A stretch of 64,000 nucleotides of DNA. It comes from Flaviflagellibacter sp963786225. Its GTDB lineage: Bacteria; Pseudomonadota; Alphaproteobacteria; Rhizobiales; Methylopilaceae. This document shows, piece by piece, positions 1 through 8,221 of the stretch; position 1 is the first letter of the stretch, and each line of letters starts with the position of its first letter. Below the pieces are notes generated by a model. The model was not told the DNA's origin. It worked only from the letters and a program-made list of their open reading frames with translations, and ran no database searches. A program made the translations under genes and the position numbers. The stretch is taken from positions 1-64,000 of the forward strand of contig CAWAYQ010000017.1 in assembly GCA_963786225.1 (NCBI GenBank). The letters are read 5' to 3'.

Positions 1-755
1 CGGCCTCTTGCTCAGGAAGGCATCGACGCCTTCGCGGAAGTCTCGCTTTGTAACAGAGCTTGTTTATCTCATCGGCATCCTCGGACGAAACACCGAGGCC
101 GCAGCAGCGCGAGAGCTTGTTTCGCGGCGCGCGATGTCAAAGGCGCGTGACCGGCGATCTGCGTCGCCAGTTCCAGGCTGCGTTGCCGCAACATATCCGG
201 CGCCACGATTTCGCGGACGAAGTTGATGGACAGCGCCTCGTCGGCTTCGATCAGTCGGGCGGTGAAAATGATGTCCTTGACCCGCGCCGGACCGAGAAGA
301 GTGGCAAGGCGCGCGTAGTTCTCCAAGGACAGGGTATTGCCGAGCGTGCGCGCGATCGGAAACCCGAAGCGCAGGTTGGATGCCGCTATTCTGAGATCGC
401 AGCACGCCGCGATGCCGGCGCCGCCGCCCGTGCAGGCGCCCGGAATGGCGGCGATGGTGGGAATGGGACAGTTTTCGATTGCGGTGAGAACGCCACTGAT
501 CCGCGCCTCGTAGTCGAGTCCGTGTTGGGCAGTGGTAAAGCTTTTGAATTGCGCGATGTCGGTGCCCGACGCGAAGGCCTTGCCGCCGGCTCCCGTCAGG
601 ATCAGGACGCGCAGCGACGGATCGTTACCGGCATCAACGCAGATCTGGCGCAGTTGCTCGTACATCTCGAACGTCATGGCGTTGCGGGCGTCCGGACGGT
701 TGAAGGTTACCGTCGCAATTCCGTCCGCGACCTCGTGCAGCAGATCCGATGTCAA
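1..755 (-). pseudogene. enoyl-CoA hydratase/isomerase family, 3' part frameshifted and cut by window edge
   Basis: Crotonase-fold enzyme, expected to hydrate or isomerise an acyl-CoA double bond. The intact part (755 to about 98) carries the early NRPDARNAM segment and the glycine-rich oxyanion-hole stretch PGACTGGGAG. The start is a TTG at 755 behind GGGGAAG. Near 94-98 the reading frame must shift to continue into the family-like GVSSEDADEINKLCY. Near 55-60 it must shift again to give DFREGVDAFLSKRP, the normal crotonase C-terminus, which runs off the left edge. Read without shifts, the protein ends early at 69. Either the gene is decayed or the assembly has indels here. It follows the SDR gene by about 60 bp on the same strand. 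Confidence 0.75.
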
Positions 756-813
756 TCGACTTCCCCATTTTTGGTCGGCTTCGGCAGGCGGAGTAGACTT
801 GTGAGCCCCCCGA

Positions 814-1560
814 TCAGGGGAGGTATATTCCGCCGCTCACATGCACCGTCTGACCCGTGATGTAGCGGCCGTGAGGTCCGGCGAGATGGCGAACCATCTC
901 GGCGACATCCTCAGGCGATCCTTGGATCCCGAGCGGTGATTTATGATGCGCATGATGAGCCGGTTTGCCAAGACCGCTCGCTTTGCGGTCGGTTGCGATG
1001 CGGCCCGGCACGACCACGTTGGCGGTGATGCCGCGCGGCGCGAGTTCGATCGCGAGCGCCTTGGTCAGACCGACAAGGCCGGCCTTGGCCGTGACCACGT
1101 GCGTGCGTTCCGCAGCGCCTGCATGGGCAGTGAGACCGCCGATATTAATGATCCGGCCGCCGTCCACCATCGCGGCGGACGCCGCCTGGGCGCACAGAAA
1201 GGATAAGTCGAGAATGCTTGATAGGACATCCCGCCAATCGGCGAACGAGATGTCCGCGAGCGCGGTCTCGCGCCGCACCGCGGCGTTGTTGACGAGAATG
1301 TCGAGCCGTCCATACGTCGCCGCCACGCGGTCGAACATGGTCTTGACCTGAGCCGGCTCGCTGACATCGGCCATGATGGCGAGCGCATCCCCGCCCGCGT
1401 CGCGAATCTCCTGCGCGACCGCCTCGGCTTCCGCCCGCGAGCTGCGGGCGTTGACGACGATACGCGCGCCGTCCGAGGCAAGCGCGAGCGCAATCGCGCG
1501 GCCGATATTGCGGGCTGAGCCTGTGACGACCGCGACTTTACCCTGCAGCGGCCCCGTCAT
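814..1560 (-). CDS. SDR-family oxidoreductase with non-canonical active site
   Basis: 248-residue short-chain dehydrogenase/reductase fold. The N-terminal nucleotide-binding motif TGSARNIG is at residues 14-20, the NNA motif at 91-93, and the helix after the active site (AKAGLVGLTKALA) is typical. The catalytic YxxxK position reads VVTAK, so Lys159 is kept but the Tyr is Val155. The usual Ser region reads NIGGL. The true substrate is unknown, and loss of Tyr and Ser argues against ordinary dehydrogenase chemistry. The start codon overlaps the stop of the upstream MmgE/PrpD gene by 4 bp, so the two are translationally coupled in the tct operon. Confidence 0.8.
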   Translation of the reverse strand: MTGPLQGKVAVVTGSARNIGRAIALALASDGARIVVNARSSRAEAEAVAQEIRDAGGDALAIMADVSEPAQVKTMFDRVAATYGRLDILVNNAAVRRETALADISFADWRDVLSSILDLSFLCAQAASAAMVDGGRIINIGGLTAHAGAAERTHVVTAKAGLVGLTKALAIELAPRGITANVVVPGRIATDRKASGLGKPAHHAHHKSPLGIQGSPEDVAEMVRHLAGPHGRYITGQTVHVSGGIYLP

Positions 1561-2942
1561 GAGATGGAGAATCCAGTGAAGCGCGACAGATCGGGCGCCA
1601 TGAAAAGGGTCGCCGACGCCGTCTTCAGCCGATCCGCGGTCTTTCGGTCGAAACCGCCGTAGAGAACATTGCCGATGAACTTCGCCTCGAGCTCTTCACG
1701 CGGAAGCGGATCGTGGGCGCCGCCGCGCATGTTCTCGCGCCGCACCTCCTGAACCGAGCCGTCCTTCAGTGTTGCGCGGATATGCCCGGTAAAGCGGGCC
1801 GGGTAAGGATTTTCGGGATCGACGACGTAAGACACCTTCGAAGCCAATGCGAGTGTTTCGGGATCGCGAATTTTTTCTTCGGTGAACGCCGCGAGACCCG
1901 CGGCATGATCTAGGAAACCGACCGCGATGCAATAGGGCGAGCTGAACTTGGCCGCATACGCCGACGGCGGCGTCTGCTTCCCCTCGAGCGGCTCCCATAG
2001 ACGATGCACAGTGCCCTCGCCCACTTCGCAGACCATGCTTTCGACGTCGCCCGCCTTGATGCCGCGTTTCGAAAGCTCGATCGCGCAGTCGACGTAAGGC
2101 TGGGTCATGGTCCCGCAAGCATATTGCTTGAACGTTATCGTCGTCATATGCCAGGTCTCGCCGAGACCTTCGAGCAGCGGTACGAAATTCGGCGCGCGAC
2201 TGGGCGCGAAGGCGAAAAAGAACCCGTGCTCGCCCTCGAAGACGGACACCGGGCCCACAAAACCGTTCTTCGCCAGAAGCGCCGCACGGATACCCGACTG
2301 CGCCGCCCATCCCGCATGCATGCGCTTCGTCCAGCTTCCGTCTTTCAGATATTCGATGATGCCGGAGGACATGCTTCCGGCGATGCCGAACGCCGAAGCC
2401 AATTGTTCCCGGTTCAACTTGAGTGCCGCGCCGACGCCCGCCACAGCGGCCATCGTGCCGAACACCGCGGTCGGATGAAAGCCCGCTTTATGCGTGGCCT
2501 TGGGAGCGACGAGGCCGAGCCGGCACAAAAGCTCGATTCCGACCGCCGAACCGCGAAGCGCGTCGGCGCCAGTGAGGCCGAACCGCTCGCAGGCGGCAAT
2601 AACCGCCGACAGAACGACGGCGCTTGAATGAACCGGACCGCCCTCGAACGTGTCATCGAAGTCTTCGCCATGTGCGGCGGTGCCGTTCACAAGGGCCGCG
2701 CCGTACATATCGTACTTCGCCCTGTGACCGAACGCGGTGCAGGGACCAGGATCGGCGACGGCGAGCGTCGACCTCACATAATCGTTGTTCACCGCGGCCG
2801 CGCACAGGCCCGTGTAGTCGAGCAGTAGACGCTCGCACATATCCGCGACCTCGGCCGGGATAGGCATGGATGCCGATCGCGCGATCCAGTCCGCGATTTG
2901 GACCGCTACGGTCGTGCTCGACGTCGGTACAGTCACGTTCAT
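1557..2942 (-). CDS. MmgE/PrpD family protein (first copy)
   Basis: 461-residue MmgE/PrpD family protein. This family includes 2-methylcitrate dehydratase, cis-aconitate decarboxylase and iminodisuccinate epimerase, and it works on small polycarboxylates without a metal cluster. Visible family motifs are HGEDFDDT near residue 90 and KAGFHPTAVFGT near 150, both active-site stretches. It sits between tctA (4-bp overlap at its start) and the SDR gene (4-bp overlap at its stop). The neighbouring tricarboxylate transporter suggests an imported tri- or dicarboxylate as substrate. The exact reaction cannot be read from the sequence. Confidence 0.85.
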   Translation of the reverse strand: MNVTVPTSSTTVAVQIADWIARSASMPIPAEVADMCERLLLDYTGLCAAAVNNDYVRSTLAVADPGPCTAFGHRAKYDMYGAALVNGTAAHGEDFDDTFEGGPVHSSAVVLSAVIAACERFGLTGADALRGSAVGIELLCRLGLVAPKATHKAGFHPTAVFGTMAAVAGVGAALKLNREQLASAFGIAGSMSSGIIEYLKDGSWTKRMHAGWAAQSGIRAALLAKNGFVGPVSVFEGEHGFFFAFAPSRAPNFVPLLEGLGETWHMTTITFKQYACGTMTQPYVDCAIELSKRGIKAGDVESMVCEVGEGTVHRLWEPLEGKQTPPSAYAAKFSSPYCIAVGFLDHAAGLAAFTEEKIRDPETLALASKVSYVVDPENPYPARFTGHIRATLKDGSVQEVRRENMRGGAHDPLPREELEAKFIGNVLYGGFDRKTADRLKTASATLFMAPDLSRFTGFSIS

Positions 2943-4444
2943 GCCGAAACTTCCTTTTCCTTTGTCAGCTCGCGGCGTGTCCTGAACTCACGTATCAGCG
3001 AGCCGACGAGAAAGAGCGCTGCGGTAATGAGGAAGCCCACCGTGATGGGGTCTTCCAGAAAGATGTGATGGTCTCCGCCGGAGATGACCAGCGAACGCCG
3101 GTAATTGGCCTCGATCATGTAACCGAGAACCAGCCCGAGAATGGTCGGCAGCATGGGCATGGCGAAGTAGCGCATGCCGAAGCCGAGCACGCCGGCCGCA
3201 AGCACGAGACCGAGATCGAAGACGCTGTTGTTGATCGAATAGGCGCCCGAAAAAACGATCGCGGCGATGAACGCGAACAGATAGGGCTTCGGCCGATTGA
3301 CCAGCCAGATCGATGCGGAAAGGGTGAGGAACGCGACGGGAATAAGCGCGACCGAGGCGACCAGAAGGCCGGAGAACAGACCGTAGAGGATCGTCGGGTC
3401 CCGGCTGAACAAAACGGGGCCCGGATGAAGACCGTGGATGAGAAATCCGCCAAGCAGAACCGCGGTGGAGTTCGACGCCGGGATGCCGAAGCTGAGAAGC
3501 GGAATGAGGCCGACGCCCGCATCGGCGTTGTTGGCGCATTCGGGCGCGGCGACGCCTTCGGCCGACCCCTTGCCGAATTCCTCGGGTGTGCGGGAGAAGC
3601 GCCGCGCTTCGGAATACGACATGAAGCTCGCGACGGTGCCACCGGCGCCCGGCATGATGCCGCAGAAGACGCCGATGACGGCCCCGATGCCGTTCGCCAC
3701 CATTATTTTCTTCTGCACGACCCAGCTCGGCCATTTCAGCCGGGTTACCTGCCCGCTGACCTTTTCCCAGTCTTCCTTGCTCGCCATCTGCTCGAGAATT
3801 TCGCCGACCGCGAACAGGCCGACCATGACAAGGATGATCGGCACGCCAGTGAGAAGATCCGCATTGCCGTAGGTGAAGCGGCCGACGCCGCTGACGGGAT
3901 CGGTGCCGATCGTCGCAATCATGAGGCCGATTAGGGCTGCGATCACGCCCTTCAGCAGCGAGCCTTCCGACACCGAGACGATGACGCTGAGGCCGAGAAT
4001 GCCGAGCGCGAAATACGAGGTCGGCTTGAACGCCAGAGCGAGTTGCGACAGAGGCGCGGTCAGCAGAATGACGCACAATATGCCGACGAAATTGCCGACC
4101 GAGCTTGCCTGCAGCGAAATACCGAGTGCTTCGCCGGCCCTGCCCTGCTTTTTCATCTCGTAGCCGTCGATCATGGTCGCGGCGGAGGCGTTGGTTCCTG
4201 GCGTCCGGATCAGGATCGCGGGAATGGATCCGCCGTACTCGGCGCCGACATAGGTCGAGGTGAGCAGCACAAGGGCCGGGATGGGATCCATCGTGTAGGT
4301 AAAGGGTAGGAGCAGCGCCATGGTGATCGACGGCGACAGGCCCGGCATGGCGCCGCCGAAAATACCCCAGGTCATACCGAGGATCGCCATCGGCACGATC
4401 AAGGTGGTTCCCAGCAGTTCGAAACTCGTGATGATGGCGTCCAT
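2939..4444 (-). CDS. tctA: Tripartite tricarboxylate transporter, large permease TctA
   Basis: 501-residue polytopic membrane protein of the TctA family, the large subunit of the secondary tripartite tricarboxylate transporter. The conserved N-terminal segment GGAMPGLSPSITMALLLPFT near residue 30 and the repeated PGAGGTVASF-type loop near 270 are hallmarks. About 11-12 hydrophobic segments are visible. It is flanked by tctB and tctC in the usual operon order (C-B-A on this strand) and overlaps the downstream MmgE/PrpD gene by 4 bp. It should translocate a carboxylate delivered by the periplasmic TctC protein. Confidence 0.93.
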   Translation of the reverse strand: MDAIITSFELLGTTLIVPMAILGMTWGIFGGAMPGLSPSITMALLLPFTYTMDPIPALVLLTSTYVGAEYGGSIPAILIRTPGTNASAATMIDGYEMKKQGRAGEALGISLQASSVGNFVGILCVILLTAPLSQLALAFKPTSYFALGILGLSVIVSVSEGSLLKGVIAALIGLMIATIGTDPVSGVGRFTYGNADLLTGVPIILVMVGLFAVGEILEQMASKEDWEKVSGQVTRLKWPSWVVQKKIMVANGIGAVIGVFCGIMPGAGGTVASFMSYSEARRFSRTPEEFGKGSAEGVAAPECANNADAGVGLIPLLSFGIPASNSTAVLLGGFLIHGLHPGPVLFSRDPTILYGLFSGLLVASVALIPVAFLTLSASIWLVNRPKPYLFAFIAAIVFSGAYSINNSVFDLGLVLAAGVLGFGMRYFAMPMLPTILGLVLGYMIEANYRRSLVISGGDHHIFLEDPITVGFLITAALFLVGSLIREFRTRRELTKEKEVSA

Positions 4445-4451
4445 ACGACCC

Positions 4452-4937
4452 TCAGAAGAGATCCGGCCAGATGCCGGCAGGCATGCGAACGCTCAGAAGT
4501 TTCGCGAAGATGAGCCACAGAACGAGAGCGCCGCCGATCGAGATCGCGATGAGGCGCGGACCAACGCGAACGCCTTGATAGACAGCCATGGCAAAGAGCA
4601 GAAGTCCGGTTGAAAGCAGGTAGCCGGCGGAATCGAAGATGAAGACGAATACCGCGCAAATGGCGACCGCCCCGGAAGCCGAAAGGAAGGCTCTGACCGG
4701 CTCTTCGAACACGCCGCGCTTTTCAGGTTCCGGTTCCGAAATGCCGGTCCGGAGCGCCAATACGCGCTGCCCCGAGAACAATACCGACACGACGAGCAGA
4801 GTATATCCCAGGAGGTGCGGCATGCCGGTCGCGCCGACCGGATCGCTGCTCACACTTTCGGGAATGAGGGACGCGAGCGATAAATAAACGAGCGCGACAG
4901 CAAGGCCGATCAGGCCGAGGGCAAGATCTCTGTCCAT
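4452..4937 (-). CDS. tctB: Tripartite tricarboxylate transporter, small subunit TctB
   Basis: 161 residues with four predicted hydrophobic segments: an N-terminal one from about residue 5, one near 40, and two between 85 and 155. This is the usual size and topology of TctB, the small membrane subunit. Sequence conservation in this family is low, so the call rests on length, topology and its place 7 bp upstream of tctA and 22 bp downstream of tctC. Confidence 0.88.
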   Translation of the reverse strand: MDRDLALGLIGLAVALVYLSLASLIPESVSSDPVGATGMPHLLGYTLLVVSVLFSGQRVLALRTGISEPEPEKRGVFEEPVRAFLSASGAVAICAVFVFIFDSAGYLLSTGLLLFAMAVYQGVRVGPRLIAISIGGALVLWLIFAKLLSVRMPAGIWPDLF

Positions 4938-4959
4938 CGCGCTCGCTCCAGATGCCGCG

Positions 4960-5943
4960 TTACTTCTTGACGACGCCGACTTCGACCAGCAGCGCCTGTT
5001 GCTGCGTCGCGAACTCGTCGACGAACTTCACGTATTCGGCATGGGGCATGAATCCCGGCACCAGGCTGGCCGCTTCGTACTGAGCCTTGTATTTCGGATC
5101 GGCGAGAAGCTTCGGAATGGCCTTGTCCCAGGCCGCTGTGATTTCCGGCGGCAGGCCCTTCGGACCGGCAAGACCGCGGAATTTGCGGACCACGATGTCG
5201 ACCCCGGAATCCTTAGCCGTCGGAACGTTCGGCAGTTTCGCGAGCGGCGCATCGCCCAGAACGGCGAGCACGCGGATCTGCTTTCCCTCGATTTGGGAAA
5301 CAAGTTCCTGAACTTCGCCGATAGCCATATCCAGCGTGCCGTTCAGCACGTTGATCATGGTTTCGCCGCCGCCTTCACTGGTGACGATTGCGGCGTTCAC
5401 TCCGGTCATCTTCTTCATCTGCTCGAGCGTGATGCGTTCGAGCGAACCGGGGTTCGCGGCGCCCCAGGCGCTGCGCTTGGTCTTGGCGTGTTCGATGACG
5501 TCCTTCAGCGTCTTGAAGGGCGCGTCGTTACGCGTGTAGACGACCTGCGGATCGTAGAACACGTTCGCGAGCGGCTCGAGATTTGTGTAGTTCGCGTCGA
5601 GCTTGCTCATGGCCGAGGTGTAGATGTAGGTCGGCGTCGTTGCGTAGAAGACGCTGCCGTCCGGCTTCTGCTTGGCCATGTACGCCATGGCCTTGGCACC
5701 GCTTCCGCCGCTTACGTTTTCGACGACAAAATCGGCGTCGATGACGTCCTTCAGATATTTCGTCATGTCGCGAAGGAAGACGTCACTTCCGCCGCCGGGG
5801 CTCGAATGCGTGACAAGCGTCACGACTTTGTGGGGATAGGCAATCTTGTCCTGAGCCGACGCCGAAAACGGCGCAAGACAGCTGAGAGCAAGCACGGATG
5901 CAAACGTCGCTCGCGCGACGGCCTTGGATGTATCGAGCAGCAT
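4960..5943 (-). CDS. tctC: Tripartite tricarboxylate transporter substrate-binding protein TctC
   Basis: 327-residue Bug/TctC-family periplasmic binding protein. A signal peptide covers about residues 1-30 (basic start, hydrophobic core, ASA cleavage region). The THSSPGGGSD segment that follows is the family's ligand-carboxylate-binding loop. A GGGAGGA-like Shine-Dalgarno lies 7 nt before the ATG. It is the first gene of the leftward transport operon, and its promoter should lie in the 60 bp before the GntR gene or upstream of it. The ligand is not defined; the MmgE/PrpD and isopropylmalate-type dehydrogenase neighbours suggest a tricarboxylate or hydroxy-dicarboxylate. Confidence 0.93.
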   Translation of the reverse strand: MLLDTSKAVARATFASVLALSCLAPFSASAQDKIAYPHKVVTLVTHSSPGGGSDVFLRDMTKYLKDVIDADFVVENVSGGSGAKAMAYMAKQKPDGSVFYATTPTYIYTSAMSKLDANYTNLEPLANVFYDPQVVYTRNDAPFKTLKDVIEHAKTKRSAWGAANPGSLERITLEQMKKMTGVNAAIVTSEGGGETMINVLNGTLDMAIGEVQELVSQIEGKQIRVLAVLGDAPLAKLPNVPTAKDSGVDIVVRKFRGLAGPKGLPPEITAAWDKAIPKLLADPKYKAQYEAASLVPGFMPHAEYVKFVDEFATQQQALLVEVGVVKK

Positions 5944-6002
5944 TTCCCATTCCTCCCATTGTTTTTTATGCGTCTCTCGGGCCCTTGAGGACCCTTCTGT
6001 GG

Positions 6003-6701
6003 TCAGGTGGTGTTCTTCTGGTGAGCCTCGATCACGCGCTCACGCGCATTCATCACGTGGTCAAGATGTGTCTGATAGGCGCGCGCCTCATCGCCCGCCG
6101 CGATCGCTTCGACCATTGCCGCGTGCTCGATGTTGGAGGCACGCAAGTGATCGCCGCGGCCGAGATTGGCGACGCGAAACAGGTGCAGTTCCTTCACGAG
6201 CCCCTGATAGGTCGCCGCCAGCCGTTCGTTGCGTGCGGCGGTCATCACGGCGGCATGAAGGTCGAGATTGAGCTGGTAATATCCTTCGCCGTCGCGCTTC
6301 TCGATCGACTCGTTCATGTCGTGGACAATGCCCCGCATGCGCGCGACCTCTTCCTTGCGCCGGCGCGCGGCGGCGAGCCGCCCGGCGTGGCTGAACAGAG
6401 CGGCCCTGACTTCATATGCCTGTACGGCCTGCTCCAGATCCATCTGCCGGACGAACACGCCACGATTCGGAATGAATTCGACAAGTCCGGCCTCGACAAG
6501 AGACCGGAAGGCTTCGCGAACCGGGCCACGGCTGACCTGAAACTTCTCGGCGAAATGATTTTCGTTCAGCCGCTCGCCCATGGGCATGGCGCCTTGGAGA
6601 ATCATCTTTTCGATCTCGGCGCGAAGCGCCATCGCGAGGGAGCGAACCCCCAGCGGCTGCGTGTTCGGAGCGGAGAGATCACCTTGATTGAGCGCTTTCA
6701 T
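6003..6701 (-). CDS. GntR-family regulator, FadR/FCD subfamily
   Basis: 232 residues. The N-terminal winged helix (about 20-85) includes LNENHFAEKFQVSRGPVREA, the recognition region of GntR proteins. The rest is an all-helical FCD ligand-binding domain with His and Asp residues suited to metal-dependent carboxylate binding (DLHAAV near 150, NIEHAAMVEAI near 195). It lies between the tct operon and a divergent MmgE/PrpD-dehydrogenase pair, so it most likely controls both in response to the transported acid. Two TTGTnnACAA-type sites lie directly upstream, which fits autoregulation and control of the divergent genes. Confidence 0.9.
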   Translation of the reverse strand: MKALNQGDLSAPNTQPLGVRSLAMALRAEIEKMILQGAMPMGERLNENHFAEKFQVSRGPVREAFRSLVEAGLVEFIPNRGVFVRQMDLEQAVQAYEVRAALFSHAGRLAAARRRKEEVARMRGIVHDMNESIEKRDGEGYYQLNLDLHAAVMTAARNERLAATYQGLVKELHLFRVANLGRGDHLRASNIEHAAMVEAIAAGDEARAYQTHLDHVMNARERVIEAHQKNTT

Positions 6702-6723
6702 GAAGTGAGCCTAGTCTCATGGG

Positions 6724-6836
6724 ATTTCAATTGTCAACAATCAGCATTCAAGATTAAGCAATTTGACGAAACCTCGAGATTTCGCTTGAGACGCGTCACA
6801 TCGCATGCCAACTTCCCAGCCGATTGTTGACAGTTT
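6724..6836. promoter_or_regulatory. Divergent control region with two GntR-type operators
   Basis: The 153-bp gap between the GntR gene and the divergent MmgE/PrpD gene holds TTGTCAACAA at 6731-6740, a palindrome with arms TTGT/ACAA and a 2-bp centre. It also holds TTGTTGACAG at 6824-6833, the same pattern with one mismatch. The ten bases GTCAACAATC (6733-6742) recur exactly as the inverse GATTGTTGAC (6822-6831). This fits the TnGTnnnACnA-like consensus of FCD regulators. The right copy ends 21 bp before the ATG at 6855, a position that would block transcription or translation of the divergent operon. Confidence 0.65.
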
Positions 6837-6854
6837 ACGTTGCAAGAGGAAGAT

Positions 6855-8210
6855 ATGGCCAGACGTGAGGACGTGACACGTGCGCTTGCTGAATGGATCG
6901 TCGGATGCGATCTGGCCCGCATTCCGGAACCCGTGCAGCGCGAAGGCGTGAGGACGTTCGTTAACTGGGTCGGCTGCGCCGTCGGTGGTGCGCGCCACGA
7001 AACGGTGGACCGGGCGCTGCAGGCGCTAACGCGATTTTCCGGCGCCCCGACCTCCGGCGTCATTGGCCGCACCGAGCGACTGGACGCGCTCCACGCCGCG
7101 CTCATCAACGGCATCAGTTCGCATGTCCTCGACTATGACGACACGCATCTGAAGACGATCATCCATCCGGCAGGACCCGTCGCCTCCGCCGCGCTCGCGG
7201 TTGCCGAACTGCTCGGCTCATCAGGGCGGGACGTGCTGAACGCTATCATCGTCGGTGTCGAGGTCGAATGCCGGATCGGCAATTCGGTCTACCCCGATCA
7301 TTACGACCGGGGCTGGCACATCACCGGCACAGCCGGCGTGTTCGGCGCAGCCGCGGCTGTTGGGCGGCTTCTCAATCTCGATGTGCAGCGCATGGTCTGG
7401 GCGCTCGGCCTCGCGGCGACGCAGGCCTCCAATCTGCGTGAAATGTTCGGCACGATGACGAAGAGTTTCCACCCCGGGCGCGCCGCGCAGAACGGCGCCG
7501 CCTCGGCCTTCCTCGCCGAAGCCGGCTACGATTCATCGGAGCGCGCCATCGAGGCGCCGCGCGGCTTTGCCAACGTGCTGTCGACCAAGCAGGACTACGG
7601 CGAGATCCTCGACGGCCTCGGATCGTCGTGGGAAGCCGCGCTCAACAGCTACAAGCCTTTCGCCTGCGGCATCGTTATCCATCCGACGATCGACGGCTGC
7701 ATCCAGCTTCGGGAGGAGCACGCCATCCCGGCGGAGCGCATCGAGTCCGTCGCGCTGACAACCCATCCGCTGGTCCTCGAACTGACCGGCAAGCGCGAAC
7801 CGCGGACAGGGCTCGAAGCGAAGTTCAGCGTGTTCCACTCCGCGGCATGCGCGCTGGTTCGCGGCGACGGCTCGCCGACCGCGTTCACCGATGAGGCGGT
7901 CGCCGATCCTGTTCTCATCGACCTGCGCCGTCGCGTCCACGCTACGACGGACACCGCAATCCATGAGGACGCGGTCAACATCGTCCTCACGCTCAAGGAC
8001 GGCACGAAGATCGAGAAGCGGGTGGAGCACGCCATCGGCAGCGTTTCGCGGCCGCTCTCCGACGCTCAGATCGAAACCAAATTCCGAACCCAGTCCGCCC
8101 TCGTGATCGGCAAGAAGCGCAGCGACGAGCTCATGGCCCTGGCCTGGCGCCTTCCCGAACTCTCCCGCGCATCCGATGCGGTTGCCGCAAGCGTACCCAC
8201 AAATACCTAA
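6855..8210 (+). CDS. MmgE/PrpD family protein (second copy)
   Basis: 451 residues from ATG 6855, chosen over the upstream TTG at 6840 because AGAGGAAG lies just ahead of it. A second MmgE/PrpD member, clearly diverged from the copy at 1557-2942. It shares the family motif HVLDYDDTHLKT near residue 90 and the following IHPAGPV, then the glycine-rich helix GWHITGTAGVFGAA near 155. As with the first copy, a dehydratase, decarboxylase or epimerase acting on a polycarboxylate is expected. It is 11 bp upstream of an isopropylmalate/isocitrate-type dehydrogenase, so the two probably catalyse consecutive steps. Confidence 0.85.
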   Translation: MARREDVTRALAEWIVGCDLARIPEPVQREGVRTFVNWVGCAVGGARHETVDRALQALTRFSGAPTSGVIGRTERLDALHAALINGISSHVLDYDDTHLKTIIHPAGPVASAALAVAELLGSSGRDVLNAIIVGVEVECRIGNSVYPDHYDRGWHITGTAGVFGAAAAVGRLLNLDVQRMVWALGLAATQASNLREMFGTMTKSFHPGRAAQNGAASAFLAEAGYDSSERAIEAPRGFANVLSTKQDYGEILDGLGSSWEAALNSYKPFACGIVIHPTIDGCIQLREEHAIPAERIESVALTTHPLVLELTGKREPRTGLEAKFSVFHSAACALVRGDGSPTAFTDEAVADPVLIDLRRRVHATTDTAIHEDAVNIVLTLKDGTKIEKRVEHAIGSVSRPLSDAQIETKFRTQSALVIGKKRSDELMALAWRLPELSRASDAVAASVPTNT

Positions 8211-8221
8211 GGATACAGACA

